Of a stretch of DNA of 64,000 bases, positions 35,170 through 43,456 are shown in pieces. This DNA is from Candidatus Alloenteromonas pullistercoris (GTDB lineage: Bacteria; Bacillota_I; Bacilli_A; RFN20; CAG-826): the NCBI GenBank assembly GCA_017694295.1, contig JADINA010000039.1, forward strand, positions 1-64,000, read 5' to 3'. A model generated the notes under the pieces. The model saw only the letters and a list, made by a program, of their open reading frames with translations, was not told the DNA's origin and did no database searches. Made by a program: the position numbers and the translations under genes. The number at the start of each line of letters is the position of its first letter. Position 1 is the stretch's first letter.

Positions 35170-36342
35170 CTATTTCACCCGCCTAGGCCCCCCGACGGCC
35201 ATCTCGGCCTCTTTGACGAGCTCGGCCCCATAGTAACTGCGGGCCGCCTTCAAGAACAAAGGCAGGTCGCGGGGGTAGAGGAAGGCGATGACGCTGCCGG
35301 CGAAGCCCCCGCCCATGATGCGGATCGCCCCTTGCCCGAGGAAGGGGCGGAGGCGGTCGATCGCCTCTTGGGGCGAATGAGGGTAATGGAGGGGGACCAT
35401 GGTGTTTTGTAACAGCTTCTCGCTGCTATACCCGGATTCGTTGATGAGGCGGAGGAAAGTGGCGACGTCTTTGCGCTTAACGGCCTGCCTCGCCTCCTCA
35501 ACCCGGCGGTTCTCTTGATAGAAATGGGTGGCGCGCAGCTTGGCGATCTCGCTTACGCCCTCAGTTGGCATAGAGACCGCGGAGAAGAACTCCTCGGGCG
35601 AGACGTCGCGGAGATAACGCTTCCCGAACATCTTTTCGGCGACGTCAAACATATCCTGGCTTATTGAGGCGTAATGGGGGGTGAGCCCGGCGTGGGAGCC
35701 ACCGGAATTGATCAAAACCGGATGCAATGGGAAGCCCCACTCCAGCGGCTCGACCGTTGGCTCGTTTGGGTCAAGGAAATCAACGTAGCAAAGCCCGCCA
35801 TAGCAGGCCCCGATCTGGTCTAGTAGCCCGCAAGGCTTCCCGAAATAGGCGTTTTCGGCGTATTGGCTTATCTTGGCCATATTAAGCGGATCGAGGGCGT
35901 TGCCGTTATAAAGGTCATCGACGATCTTGGCGATGAGCGATTCGAAGCAAGCCGAGCTCGAGACCCCGGCCCCGCGGAAGATGTCGGATTCGAGGTAGGC
36001 CTCAAATCCCCCGAGCTTATACCCAAGCTCCCTCATCTTCGCCATCACCCCCTTGGCGAGGGAAAGCGAACTATGGGATTCGGCGGGGTTGGGGCTAAGG
36101 TCGCCAAGCAAATCGAAGCTCGCCTCGCGATACCCTTTGGAGACGATCCTCACCCGGTCGTCATAGGTTTGCCTGACGGCGGCCACCGTCCCCATGTCGA
36201 CGCCGGAAAGAATGCAAAGCCCATGGTTGTGGTCGGTGTGGTTGCCGATTATCTCCATCCGGCCATGAGCCGAATAAAGGCGGTCGGGGTCAAGGAAAAA
36301 ATGGCGCTTGAACCCTTCCCAAACTTGCTTTTCGTCGATCAT
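35170..36342 (-). CDS. galK: Galactokinase
   Basis: A 390-residue GHMP kinase that phosphorylates galactose at C1 in the Leloir pathway. The galactose-binding signature GRMEIIGNHTDHNHG, the ATP loop GAGVSSSACFE and the C-terminal GGGFAGSVIAF motif are intact. Its length is normal. The ATG overlaps the galT stop by ATGA. Confidence 0.96.
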   Translation of the reverse strand: MIDEKQVWEGFKRHFFLDPDRLYSAHGRMEIIGNHTDHNHGLCILSGVDMGTVAAVRQTYDDRVRIVSKGYREASFDLLGDLSPNPAESHSSLSLAKGVMAKMRELGYKLGGFEAYLESDIFRGAGVSSSACFESLIAKIVDDLYNGNALDPLNMAKISQYAENAYFGKPCGLLDQIGACYGGLCYVDFLDPNEPTVEPLEWGFPLHPVLINSGGSHAGLTPHYASISQDMFDVAEKMFGKRYLRDVSPEEFFSAVSMPTEGVSEIAKLRATHFYQENRRVEEARQAVKRKDVATFLRLINESGYSSEKLLQNTMVPLHYPHSPQEAIDRLRPFLGQGAIRIMGGGFAGSVIAFLYPRDLPLFLKAARSYYGAELVKEAEMAVGGPRRVK

Positions 36343-37844
36343 TGGCGATATCCCTCCAGCGCTTTGGCTATGAATGCGTCTAGGCCCTTTTGGCCTTTTT
36401 CGTTGTCCTTGAATACGGCGACGTCGGAAAGTATCCGGCGGCAGACTAATGCCAAATACGATTCGACGCTTTGCCCGTTTCGAAGGTGTTCCAACAATGG
36501 CTCAAACCCGGATAAATCGGGGTAAAGCGAGATGGCTTGGGCGTCGCCTAGCCCCTTGGCCACGGCATCCTTGGCCTCCTCGGTTTGCCTTTTTAGCCGG
36601 CCAGGCAAGACGAAATAGCCGGCCGCCTCGATGAGACCGATGCCCTCTTTCTTAACGTGGTGGCTTTCCGGGTGGGCGTGGAAGATGCCGTCGGGGTATT
36701 TATCGTCGCAGCGGTTGTTGCGCAAAATGAGGAAGAGGCGGTATTCGCCGTCGACTTGCCTCGCTATCGGGGTGACGGTGTTATGGCGTGTCTCCCCATC
36801 GAAGGGAATGATGAGGTTATCCTCATCCGCATAGTCGCGCCATGCCTCGAAAATGGCAGAGGCCAGCTTTGCGACTTTGTCTTTGCTTTTGCCCCTAAGT
36901 ATCAAGGCGGTGTCGTAGAAATCGGCCTGCTCGAGGGTGACTTCTCCTTCTAAATAGGCTTTCCTCGCCTTCGCTTTCAATAAGGGAAGAAGATGGGCCC
37001 CGCCTTGGAAATGCTCGTGGTCGAGTATCGAGCCCCCGACGATGGGGAGGTCGGCGTTGGAGCCGAGGAAGTAATGCGGGAAGAGGGTGACGAAATCAAG
37101 CAGGCAGCGGAATATGTGCTCCCCCATCCCCATCGGGTAATGGGAGGAGGCGAAGACGATGCAATGCTCCGGGTAATAGACGTAAGGGGAGTATTGGAGG
37201 AAATAGTCCTCCCCGTCAAGCGAAAGCGGGATGTAGCGGATATTCCCCCTCGCCGGATGCTTGGGATTCCCTTTGTAGCCGATGTTTTCCTTGCACAAAA
37301 GGCATTTGGGGTAGCCTTTCGACTTGAAGGTGAGCAATTTGGCGATCGCCTTGTTGTCCTTCTCCGGCTTGGAGAGGTTGATCGATATCTCTAGCGGCGA
37401 GCCTTTGGCAAAATCAAAGGGGAAGACGATGTTGCGGTCGACCCGGGTTTTGGCGATGTATTGGTTAGCGATGGAAAGGGAGTAGAGGAAATCCGTGGCC
37501 TGCTTGGGATGGCCTTTCTTTATCTTATCCAGGCAATAGGCGGCGACTTCGTTTGGGGAGGGGGAAAGTAGCCCTAGGCAATAGGCGGCGATGCGCTCCG
37601 CCTCGCCCTCCTCCTTCCCGGAGTCGACTAGCGCCTCGATAAGCGGATCGACTAGCGGATCGGGGACGGAAAGGCTTTTTATTTCCTTTTCGTCGATCTC
37701 CCCTTCATAGGGGGCATCAAGCCCAAGCTCGCGTAGCAGCAGGTTTTCCTTATAGATGGCATCAAGCCCAGATAGCCCCAAATGGGCCTTGGCATAGCAA
37801 AGCAACTTTCCGGCAGCAAGCGAAAGCCTCTCCTCGACGTTCAT
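36339..37844 (-). CDS. galT: UDP-glucose--hexose-1-phosphate uridylyltransferase, class II
   Basis: A 501-residue enzyme exchanging UMP between UDP-glucose and galactose-1-phosphate. Its length and sequence match the class II GalT of Bacillota, not the shorter E. coli type; DHEHFQGGAH is the expected histidine-rich catalytic segment near residue 275. It overlaps galM upstream and galK downstream by four bases each, so the operon reads galM-galT-galK. No galE is found in the window. Confidence 0.95.
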   Translation of the reverse strand: MNVEERLSLAAGKLLCYAKAHLGLSGLDAIYKENLLLRELGLDAPYEGEIDEKEIKSLSVPDPLVDPLIEALVDSGKEEGEAERIAAYCLGLLSPSPNEVAAYCLDKIKKGHPKQATDFLYSLSIANQYIAKTRVDRNIVFPFDFAKGSPLEISINLSKPEKDNKAIAKLLTFKSKGYPKCLLCKENIGYKGNPKHPARGNIRYIPLSLDGEDYFLQYSPYVYYPEHCIVFASSHYPMGMGEHIFRCLLDFVTLFPHYFLGSNADLPIVGGSILDHEHFQGGAHLLPLLKAKARKAYLEGEVTLEQADFYDTALILRGKSKDKVAKLASAIFEAWRDYADEDNLIIPFDGETRHNTVTPIARQVDGEYRLFLILRNNRCDDKYPDGIFHAHPESHHVKKEGIGLIEAAGYFVLPGRLKRQTEEAKDAVAKGLGDAQAISLYPDLSGFEPLLEHLRNGQSVESYLALVCRRILSDVAVFKDNEKGQKGLDAFIAKALEGYRQ

Positions 37845-38830
37845 TTTCCTTCCTCCGGAATCTCAAAGAAGCGGTAGCAATTGGTTTGGACGTCCTTTTC
37901 CCCGGCTTTGACGATAAACGAGTCGAAGCGGTCGCTCCGCTTGACCGGCTCGCAGGTGAAGGAGGCGTAGCGCCCATCCTTCCGTCCCGAGGCATAAGTA
38001 AGCGAGGATGGGGAATTGGAGGTGAAAACCTGGACGGCGGGGGCGCTCGTCAACATCTTCATCCCAAACCTCCGGCCCCTGGCCTCGAATTCCCCAATCG
38101 GCCCATCGAAGACGAAGGCGTGGTCATAGCCTTTTAGCCGCGGGTTAGCTTGCAATTCGGGGGCAAGGATATCGCGGGTGACGCGCTTAAAGCGTCGGAA
38201 ATCCAAAGCCGGGCTCACCGGCTTGACCCCCAAGGGAAGCAGCTCCCCGTCATAATAGGCGGCAAATGAGGCGTTTATCCGGAAAGAGATGTTTTCTAGC
38301 CCCGTCTCGCCCAAATCGAAGTAAAGGTGGTTGGTGAGGTTAAGCGGGGAGTCGCGTTTGGGAGTGGAGACGTAAACCAAGTCGAACCCGGGCACGCCGG
38401 AAGTCACGGTGTAGACGGCGTGAATGTCGACTTCCCCCGGATAGCTTTCCGCGTCGGGGGAAAAGGGGAAGGAGAAAATCACGCACACCTTCTTTTCGTC
38501 TTGCCGGATTTTATAATCCCACCTTTTGAAGGATAAGGCGATGGAGGAGGAATGGAGGCTATTGGCCCCTTCGTTGGCCTCAAGGCGATACTGCTTTCCG
38601 CCTAGCTCGTACCTCGCCCCCTTTATCCGCCCGGCCACCGGGGCGATGGTCCGCCCGAAATAGCCTTTGCATAGGCGATAGGAGAAGGCGTTGGCGGACA
38701 TCTCCTCGCCTTTAAACCGGATCGAATCAACCCCGGCCCCGACGTCGCTTAAGGTCAAACCAAAACAAGAGGATGGATCCTCGATCGCGATGCTAACGTG
38801 GCCAGATCCGCTTTCGACTTTCACTTCCAT
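37841..38830 (-). CDS. galM: Aldose 1-epimerase (mutarotase)
   Basis: A 329-residue beta-sandwich epimerase that interconverts beta- and alpha-galactose. The family features RTIAPVAGRIKGARYEL near residue 60, LTNHLYFDLGE (catalytic His) and the late Glu region are present. It is the first gene of the galM-galT-galK operon. A palindromic promoter lies about 40-50 bases upstream, and a GGGAG site precedes the ATG. Confidence 0.93.
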   Translation of the reverse strand: MEVKVESGSGHVSIAIEDPSSCFGLTLSDVGAGVDSIRFKGEEMSANAFSYRLCKGYFGRTIAPVAGRIKGARYELGGKQYRLEANEGANSLHSSSIALSFKRWDYKIRQDEKKVCVIFSFPFSPDAESYPGEVDIHAVYTVTSGVPGFDLVYVSTPKRDSPLNLTNHLYFDLGETGLENISFRINASFAAYYDGELLPLGVKPVSPALDFRRFKRVTRDILAPELQANPRLKGYDHAFVFDGPIGEFEARGRRFGMKMLTSAPAVQVFTSNSPSSLTYASGRKDGRYASFTCEPVKRSDRFDSFIVKAGEKDVQTNCYRFFEIPEEGK

Positions 38831-38867
38831 AACAACTAAACTCCCGGGCTAAGCCCTCGTCCATTGG

Positions 38868-38883
38868 CTAGATTATAATCTAG
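38868..38883 (-). promoter_or_regulatory. Palindromic operator over the -10 box of the gal operon
   Basis: CTAGATTATAATCTAG is a perfect 16-base palindrome, and its centre supplies TATAAT on the minus strand (38872-38877). A repressor bound here would block the promoter of galM-galT-galK. No repressor gene is next to it. Confidence 0.65.
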
Positions 38884-38963
38884 AGGGCGAAGACAAGGGA
38901 AGATAAAGATGGCGGGGAGCTTGCTTTTTTTGCCCCTAGCGCCCTTTCATGGGGAAAAGGGGT

Positions 38964-40547
38964 TTAGAGGAAGGGGGCGATGATGCGCAATATCGCCCAA
39001 TAATACTTGTTCTTCCTTTCCAAGAAGGCGTAACGCTCCTTGGTTATGAGCTCGCTTTTCTCGATGCTTTGCAGGTAATCCTGCCTCATCTTGGCAATCG
39101 AGGGGTCGCCGAAAAGCAAGGTCCCGTTCTCGAAGTGGAGGTAAAGGCTCCTATAATCGAGGTTGATGGTGCCGACGCTGCCGACGGAGTCATCGACGAT
39201 GAACATCTTCTCGTGGACGAATCCCGGGGTGAACTCGTATATCCTCACCCCCGCCTCCATAAGCGGCCCGTAATAGCTTCTGGTCAAATTGAAGACCGCC
39301 TTCTTATCCGGGATATGGGGAAGGAGCAACCTGACGTCGACCCCGCTTTTGGCGGCTTGGCAGATGGCGTTTTGCATCTCCTCGTCTATCAATAAGTAGG
39401 GGGTGGCCATGTAAAGGCGATGCTTGGCCGAGTTTATAAGGGAAAGGTAAACCCTCTCCCCGACCGCCTCCCCGTCGAAAGGCATGTCGAAATAAGGCAA
39501 GACGAAGCCCTCGCCTTTGGGCAATCCGCCGATCTCATCGGCATAGACGGAAGAGGCATAAGGGGCCTTGTCGAAAGAAGAGAAGCCCCCCTCTTTCGCC
39601 CCAATCGCCCCATAGGTCGAAAGGAAGGCGTAGGTATAGGCCTCAACCGCCTCGCCCTTGACCATGATCCCGTTATCCTTCCAAACCCCGAATCGTTCCT
39701 TCCTGTTAATGTATTCGTCGGCCAGATTGAAGCCGCCGGTGAAGGCGGTGTGGCCGTCGATGATGAGCATCTTCCGGTGGTCGCGGTTGTTTTGGCGGAC
39801 GTCGAGGAAAGGACGGAAGCGGTTAAACGGCTTGGCCTTTATGCCATAGCGCGCCATCTCGGAGGCAAAATCGCTAGGAAGGGTCGTGAGGCACCCGACG
39901 TCGTCATAGACGATGCGGACGTCGACGCCTTGGCTTGCCTTCTCCTTCATAATCTCGAGCATCGAGGAGAAGAAGGCCCCCTCCCTCTCGATTATGAAAA
40001 ACTCAAGGAAGATGTAGTGTTTGGCCTTTTTAAGCTCTTCAAGCAAAGGCTCGAAAAGGTCGTCCCCAAGCGGGTAATAGGTAACCTGGCTATGGCCATG
40101 GGGGGCGAAGCCATGGACGTTATAAAGGTAATTGGCGATGCCTTGGTATTCCCCAAAGCGGGCAAGGAACTCGCCCCATTGTTCCTTCTCTATCGGGGTT
40201 TTGAGGGAGTCGCGGAGCTTATGGCTTTGCTCGAGGCGGAAGCGCTTGCTGTTTTGCTTGTTGCCGAAGATGAGGTAGAGGAAGCCCCCAATGCCCGGGA
40301 GAAGAAGGATGACGAGCACCCAGGAAAGGCGATAGGCCGAGGGGGAGGTGGAGTTATAGGCCAATAGGCCGAGCACCGCCCCGAAGGCGTAGACGGCGAC
40401 GATGGCGAAAAGGGAATAGGCCGGGGAGACGCCGCTCCAATCGCTTAGCCAAAGGAAGAAAAGGAAGAGCCCGGCGAATTGGCATAGGATCAAAAACCCG
40501 ATGATGGCCTTGGGCCAAAACCCTTTGCTAAGCAGTTTCTTGATCAT
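38964..40547 (-). CDS. cls: Cardiolipin synthase
   Basis: A 527-residue phospholipase-D-family membrane enzyme that condenses two phosphatidylglycerols. Two N-terminal helices plus a third hydrophobic segment precede two HKD motifs, NRDHRKMLIIDG near residue 256 and FVHEKMFIVDD near residue 448. Both are complete. It overlaps the preceding small gene by 20 bases and ends the transporter operon. Confidence 0.93.
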   Translation of the reverse strand: MIKKLLSKGFWPKAIIGFLILCQFAGLFLFFLWLSDWSGVSPAYSLFAIVAVYAFGAVLGLLAYNSTSPSAYRLSWVLVILLLPGIGGFLYLIFGNKQNSKRFRLEQSHKLRDSLKTPIEKEQWGEFLARFGEYQGIANYLYNVHGFAPHGHSQVTYYPLGDDLFEPLLEELKKAKHYIFLEFFIIEREGAFFSSMLEIMKEKASQGVDVRIVYDDVGCLTTLPSDFASEMARYGIKAKPFNRFRPFLDVRQNNRDHRKMLIIDGHTAFTGGFNLADEYINRKERFGVWKDNGIMVKGEAVEAYTYAFLSTYGAIGAKEGGFSSFDKAPYASSVYADEIGGLPKGEGFVLPYFDMPFDGEAVGERVYLSLINSAKHRLYMATPYLLIDEEMQNAICQAAKSGVDVRLLLPHIPDKKAVFNLTRSYYGPLMEAGVRIYEFTPGFVHEKMFIVDDSVGSVGTINLDYRSLYLHFENGTLLFGDPSIAKMRQDYLQSIEKSELITKERYAFLERKNKYYWAILRIIAPFL

Positions 40548-41022
40548 CGTCCCTTTCGCCTAGCATAGAGGCGGCCAAATATAGCCGGCGATAGCCGCAT
40601 TCATAACGGGAAAGCGCCTTGATGGCGCGGATGTTTTCCCGTCTTTCCCCTTGCTTGCTTAGCCTCTTGATGAGCCCGCGATATCCCTTTTCGTCGTCGG
40701 GGGAAAGGGGATGGACGCGGGTTTCCCCAAGCAATAACGGCTTGAAGGCAAGACAAAGGCGGAGCAAAACCCGGGAGGCGGGGTCAATAAGCAAGCTATC
40801 CGATTCGTCCTGATTGAAATAGTGAAGCCCCCCAAAAGGAAGGGGGAGGCGCTCAAAGGCCCCGGTAATCGTGACCTCCCCAAGGTCAGGGAGATTGACT
40901 GAGACGGAATTGGCGTAAAAAAGGGAGCCGCTCTCAAAATAGGGAAGCAAGGCAAACCCGCCTTTTCCCTTCTTAAGCAAAAAGCCCTTTCCGTCAGAAA
41001 TGGCTAAGACGCGCTTGCCCAT
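40528..41022 (-). CDS. Conserved-context protein of unknown function (164 aa)
   Basis: No family is recognised. The protein starts MGKRVLAISDGKGFLLKKGKGG at 41022, behind GAGAGG, has a beta-rich first half and a basic helical second half (residues 110-150), and ends acidic. It has no signal peptide or membrane helix. Overlaps of 19 and 20 bases with its neighbours show it is translated with the phospholipase-C-like protein and cardiolipin synthase, so a role near membrane lipids is conceivable but unproven. Confidence 0.65.
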   Translation of the reverse strand: MGKRVLAISDGKGFLLKKGKGGFALLPYFESGSLFYANSVSVNLPDLGEVTITGAFERLPLPFGGLHYFNQDESDSLLIDPASRVLLRLCLAFKPLLLGETRVHPLSPDDEKGYRGLIKRLSKQGERRENIRAIKALSRYECGYRRLYLAASMLGERDDDQETA

Positions 41023-41936
41023 GGCTTTGACCTCTCTATCCCTTTGGGGATATTGCGGAAGCATATCGAATAGGCTTTTTTGGAGTGCCCTTTGGCGTCG
41101 CCGTCATGATCGAGGGCGAAGTAGGCAGAGGCGTCGAGCCCGTTTTTCAGCCGGGAAAAGATGGCCTCGAATTTGAATTTGGCCTCGCTAAGCAACTCAA
41201 GGTAGGACTTATCGTCCTCCCTCCCCGAGGAGGGATGGATCCATTTGGCCTTGGATTTGTTTAAGCAGTCGATTTCCTCATCGGCTTTGGAGGCGAAAAG
41301 AGGATAGGACATGGAATAGCCAAGCGAATTCTCCCCCATAAGCCGGAGAAGGGGCCGCTTTAAGGGCAAGCAAGAGGTCAAAAAGGTCTGAGTTGCGCAG
41401 AAATCGGCGTAGGAGGAGAGGAAGGCGCCTTCGCCGATGAGCCCGCTTTCGGCCCAAAGGCGGTCGATCTTCTTTAGCGCCCCGCTTCCGATCCTTAGCC
41501 CCCAAACCCGTCCCCGGGTTTTGTCTAGTTGCCTTAGCCTTCTATCCAGCAGCGCCTCAAAGCGGCCATGGCTGGCCTTGGTAAAGCCCTTTAGCCCCCC
41601 GCCTAGCTCAAACCCAGAACGGTAAAAGATATAGGGGTGAGCGGTCGAGTCGAGGCAATAATGGAGGATGAGGCCATAGACGTAGGAAGAAAGCTCGGTA
41701 TCGTCTTCGCACTCTGCAAGGAAGGAGGAATATAGGGCGTAGGAATCGGCGTGATGGAGGGCCTCCCCGCATTCGTTGGCCTCCTTGGCCCCTTGTTTTC
41801 CCTGCCAAGGCAAGGTGCCCCGGTATAGGAAGGGGTCTGGGCCTTGCGAGCCCAGGCGAAAACAAGGCAAATCGAGGTCGAGGTGGAGGGAAGCCACCTC
41901 GAGGGCAAGGCGGTCATGGGAATAGCAGGCCGGCAT
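41004..41936 (-). CDS. Zinc-dependent phospholipase C-like protein
   Basis: A 310-residue protein resembling the zinc-dependent phospholipase C/S1-P1 nuclease fold (Zn_dep_PLPC). LGSQGPDPFLY near residue 29 and GLILHYCLDSTAHPYIFY near residue 88 carry the expected Asp and His ligands, and HGRFEALLDRRL follows. No signal peptide is seen, so unlike secreted toxins it should stay in the cytoplasm. Such intracellular relatives are common in Bacillota and their substrate is unknown. It follows the transporter gene by five bases. Confidence 0.8.
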   Translation of the reverse strand: MPACYSHDRLALEVASLHLDLDLPCFRLGSQGPDPFLYRGTLPWQGKQGAKEANECGEALHHADSYALYSSFLAECEDDTELSSYVYGLILHYCLDSTAHPYIFYRSGFELGGGLKGFTKASHGRFEALLDRRLRQLDKTRGRVWGLRIGSGALKKIDRLWAESGLIGEGAFLSSYADFCATQTFLTSCLPLKRPLLRLMGENSLGYSMSYPLFASKADEEIDCLNKSKAKWIHPSSGREDDKSYLELLSEAKFKFEAIFSRLKNGLDASAYFALDHDGDAKGHSKKAYSICFRNIPKGIERSKPWASAS

Positions 41937-41941
41937 CTTGG

Positions 41942-43378
41942 TTAATCCTGATCGAGGGCCTCCAAGCCCTTCTTCACCTTGGTTTTGCGGTTATGGGCGT
42001 TTTTGACGAATAGGAAGGTGATGGCCGCCACCGCGACGGCGATGAGGGCGTATAGGGGCAAGAAGGAGAAGCTAAGCCCGGGGATGAGGATAAGCAACCC
42101 GAATAGGCATGGGGTGATGGTTTGGGCCGCCATCGAGGAGGCGTAGTAGTAGCCGGTGAAGGCCCCGACCTTCTTCGAGTTGCAAAGCTCGACGACCATC
42201 GGGTAGGAATTGACGTGGACGAGGCTGAAGCCGAAGCCTTTAAGCACCCAGACGATGTACATGTAGACGGGAAGGGGGTTGGTGGTCCCAGGTTCGGGGG
42301 TCGCCACCGGGATCGAATAGGAGCAGATGACCCAAAGCAATAGCCCGGCGACGACGATTAGCAAGCCAGACATCACCGTCCACTTCCTCCCGATCCAGGA
42401 GGCGAGATAGCCGCCGGCGAGGAAGCCAAGCACCGAGGCGACGCCGCCGACGATGGTGACGACGGAGGAAAGGTTGGTGCCGCATTGGAGCCAATAATAG
42501 GTGTAGTTGCTTAGGAAGGTGTTGATGCCATTATCGGCCATGAACCAGAGGAACTCGGCGACCAGGATTAGCCAAAGCATGATCTTGTTGCCTTTGGTCA
42601 TCGGGGCGTCGTCATCGACTTTGTCTTCAGTCTCCCCATCTCTTTCGCCCCAGGCCAGTTCCTCTGCGAGGTCGCGGGAGAGCTTATTCTCCTTGACCGT
42701 TAAGGCGAGGACGAGGCAGGAGACGATAAGAAGGGCCGAGGCCACCAAGAAGGGGGTCTCGATGACCCAGATGTTGTTGAAGGCGTTTTCGGCCCCCTTG
42801 ATGGGGAGGCCGCCTTTGCCTAGGTAATCGCTTAATACGAGGAACATGGCAAGGAAAGTCGCGCAGGCCCCGCCGAGGTAGCCCATAATGTTGATGATGC
42901 CGTTGGCTTTCGAGCGGAACGGCTTCGGGGTGAGGTCGGGCATGAGGGCGACGGCCGGGTTGCGGTACATCATGGCGAAGAAGACGACGATCGCCATGAC
43001 GCATATAAGGCCGGCTAGGCTATGGTAATGGAAGGCGACGGGGATGAAGGGGAAGGCGACGGCGCACACCAAAGTCCCAATCAATATATAGGGCATCCTT
43101 TTGCCGATTTTGGTGTGGGTTTTGTCGCTTAGCCGCCCGAAGATGGGAAGCAGCACCAAGGCCGCCAGATTGTCGAGGGCCATGACCATGCCGACAAGGT
43201 ATTGGACCTCCTCGGCCTCATCGGCCCCAAGGGCCTCCTGGAGCAATTCGGTGAGCATCGGCGAGCAATACGAATCGTATACCTGCCAAAGAAGCAAGAT
43301 GCCGAAGAAGGCGAAGCCGATGAGGAAAGTCCGTTTGTAGTTTAGCTTATACGGGGGTTTGCTTTGGGTGTTTTCCAT
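41942..43378 (-). CDS. SLC45/GPH-like MFS sugar transporter
   Basis: A 478-residue protein with about twelve helices, of the group containing glycoside-pentoside-hexuronide cation symporters and SLC45 sucrose/maltose transporters. The MFS loop GRLSDKTHTKIGKRMPYI lies between helices 2 and 3, a clear RSKANGIINIMGY segment follows, and a long central loop separates the halves. The substrate is probably a sugar or glycoside. It is the first gene of an operon with three lipid-related or unknown genes; the promoter carries a palindrome. Confidence 0.87.
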   Translation of the reverse strand: MENTQSKPPYKLNYKRTFLIGFAFFGILLLWQVYDSYCSPMLTELLQEALGADEAEEVQYLVGMVMALDNLAALVLLPIFGRLSDKTHTKIGKRMPYILIGTLVCAVAFPFIPVAFHYHSLAGLICVMAIVVFFAMMYRNPAVALMPDLTPKPFRSKANGIINIMGYLGGACATFLAMFLVLSDYLGKGGLPIKGAENAFNNIWVIETPFLVASALLIVSCLVLALTVKENKLSRDLAEELAWGERDGETEDKVDDDAPMTKGNKIMLWLILVAEFLWFMADNGINTFLSNYTYYWLQCGTNLSSVVTIVGGVASVLGFLAGGYLASWIGRKWTVMSGLLIVVAGLLLWVICSYSIPVATPEPGTTNPLPVYMYIVWVLKGFGFSLVHVNSYPMVVELCNSKKVGAFTGYYYASSMAAQTITPCLFGLLILIPGLSFSFLPLYALIAVAVAAITFLFVKNAHNRKTKVKKGLEALDQD

Positions 43379-43390
43379 TGGTTATTTTCC

Positions 43391-43404
43391 CTTGACGCGT
43401 CAAG
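43391..43404 (-). promoter_or_regulatory. Palindromic operator at the sugar-transporter promoter
   Basis: CTTGACGCGTCAAG is a perfect 14-base palindrome placed just downstream of the -10 box and before the start codon, a typical repressor position. Its CG-centred form suits a LacI-type regulator, which is a guess. Confidence 0.65.
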
Positions 43405-43407
43405 CGA

Positions 43408-43436
43408 ATTCTAAACCCTCGCTAGGCGTTTGGGAA
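43408..43436 (-). promoter_or_regulatory. Promoter of the sugar-transporter operon
   Basis: On the minus strand TTCCCA and TAGAAT are 17 bases apart. The palindrome at 43391-43404 covers the likely transcription start. Confidence 0.6.
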
Positions 43437-43456
43437 GGCGGGATGTGGTCTTTTGC

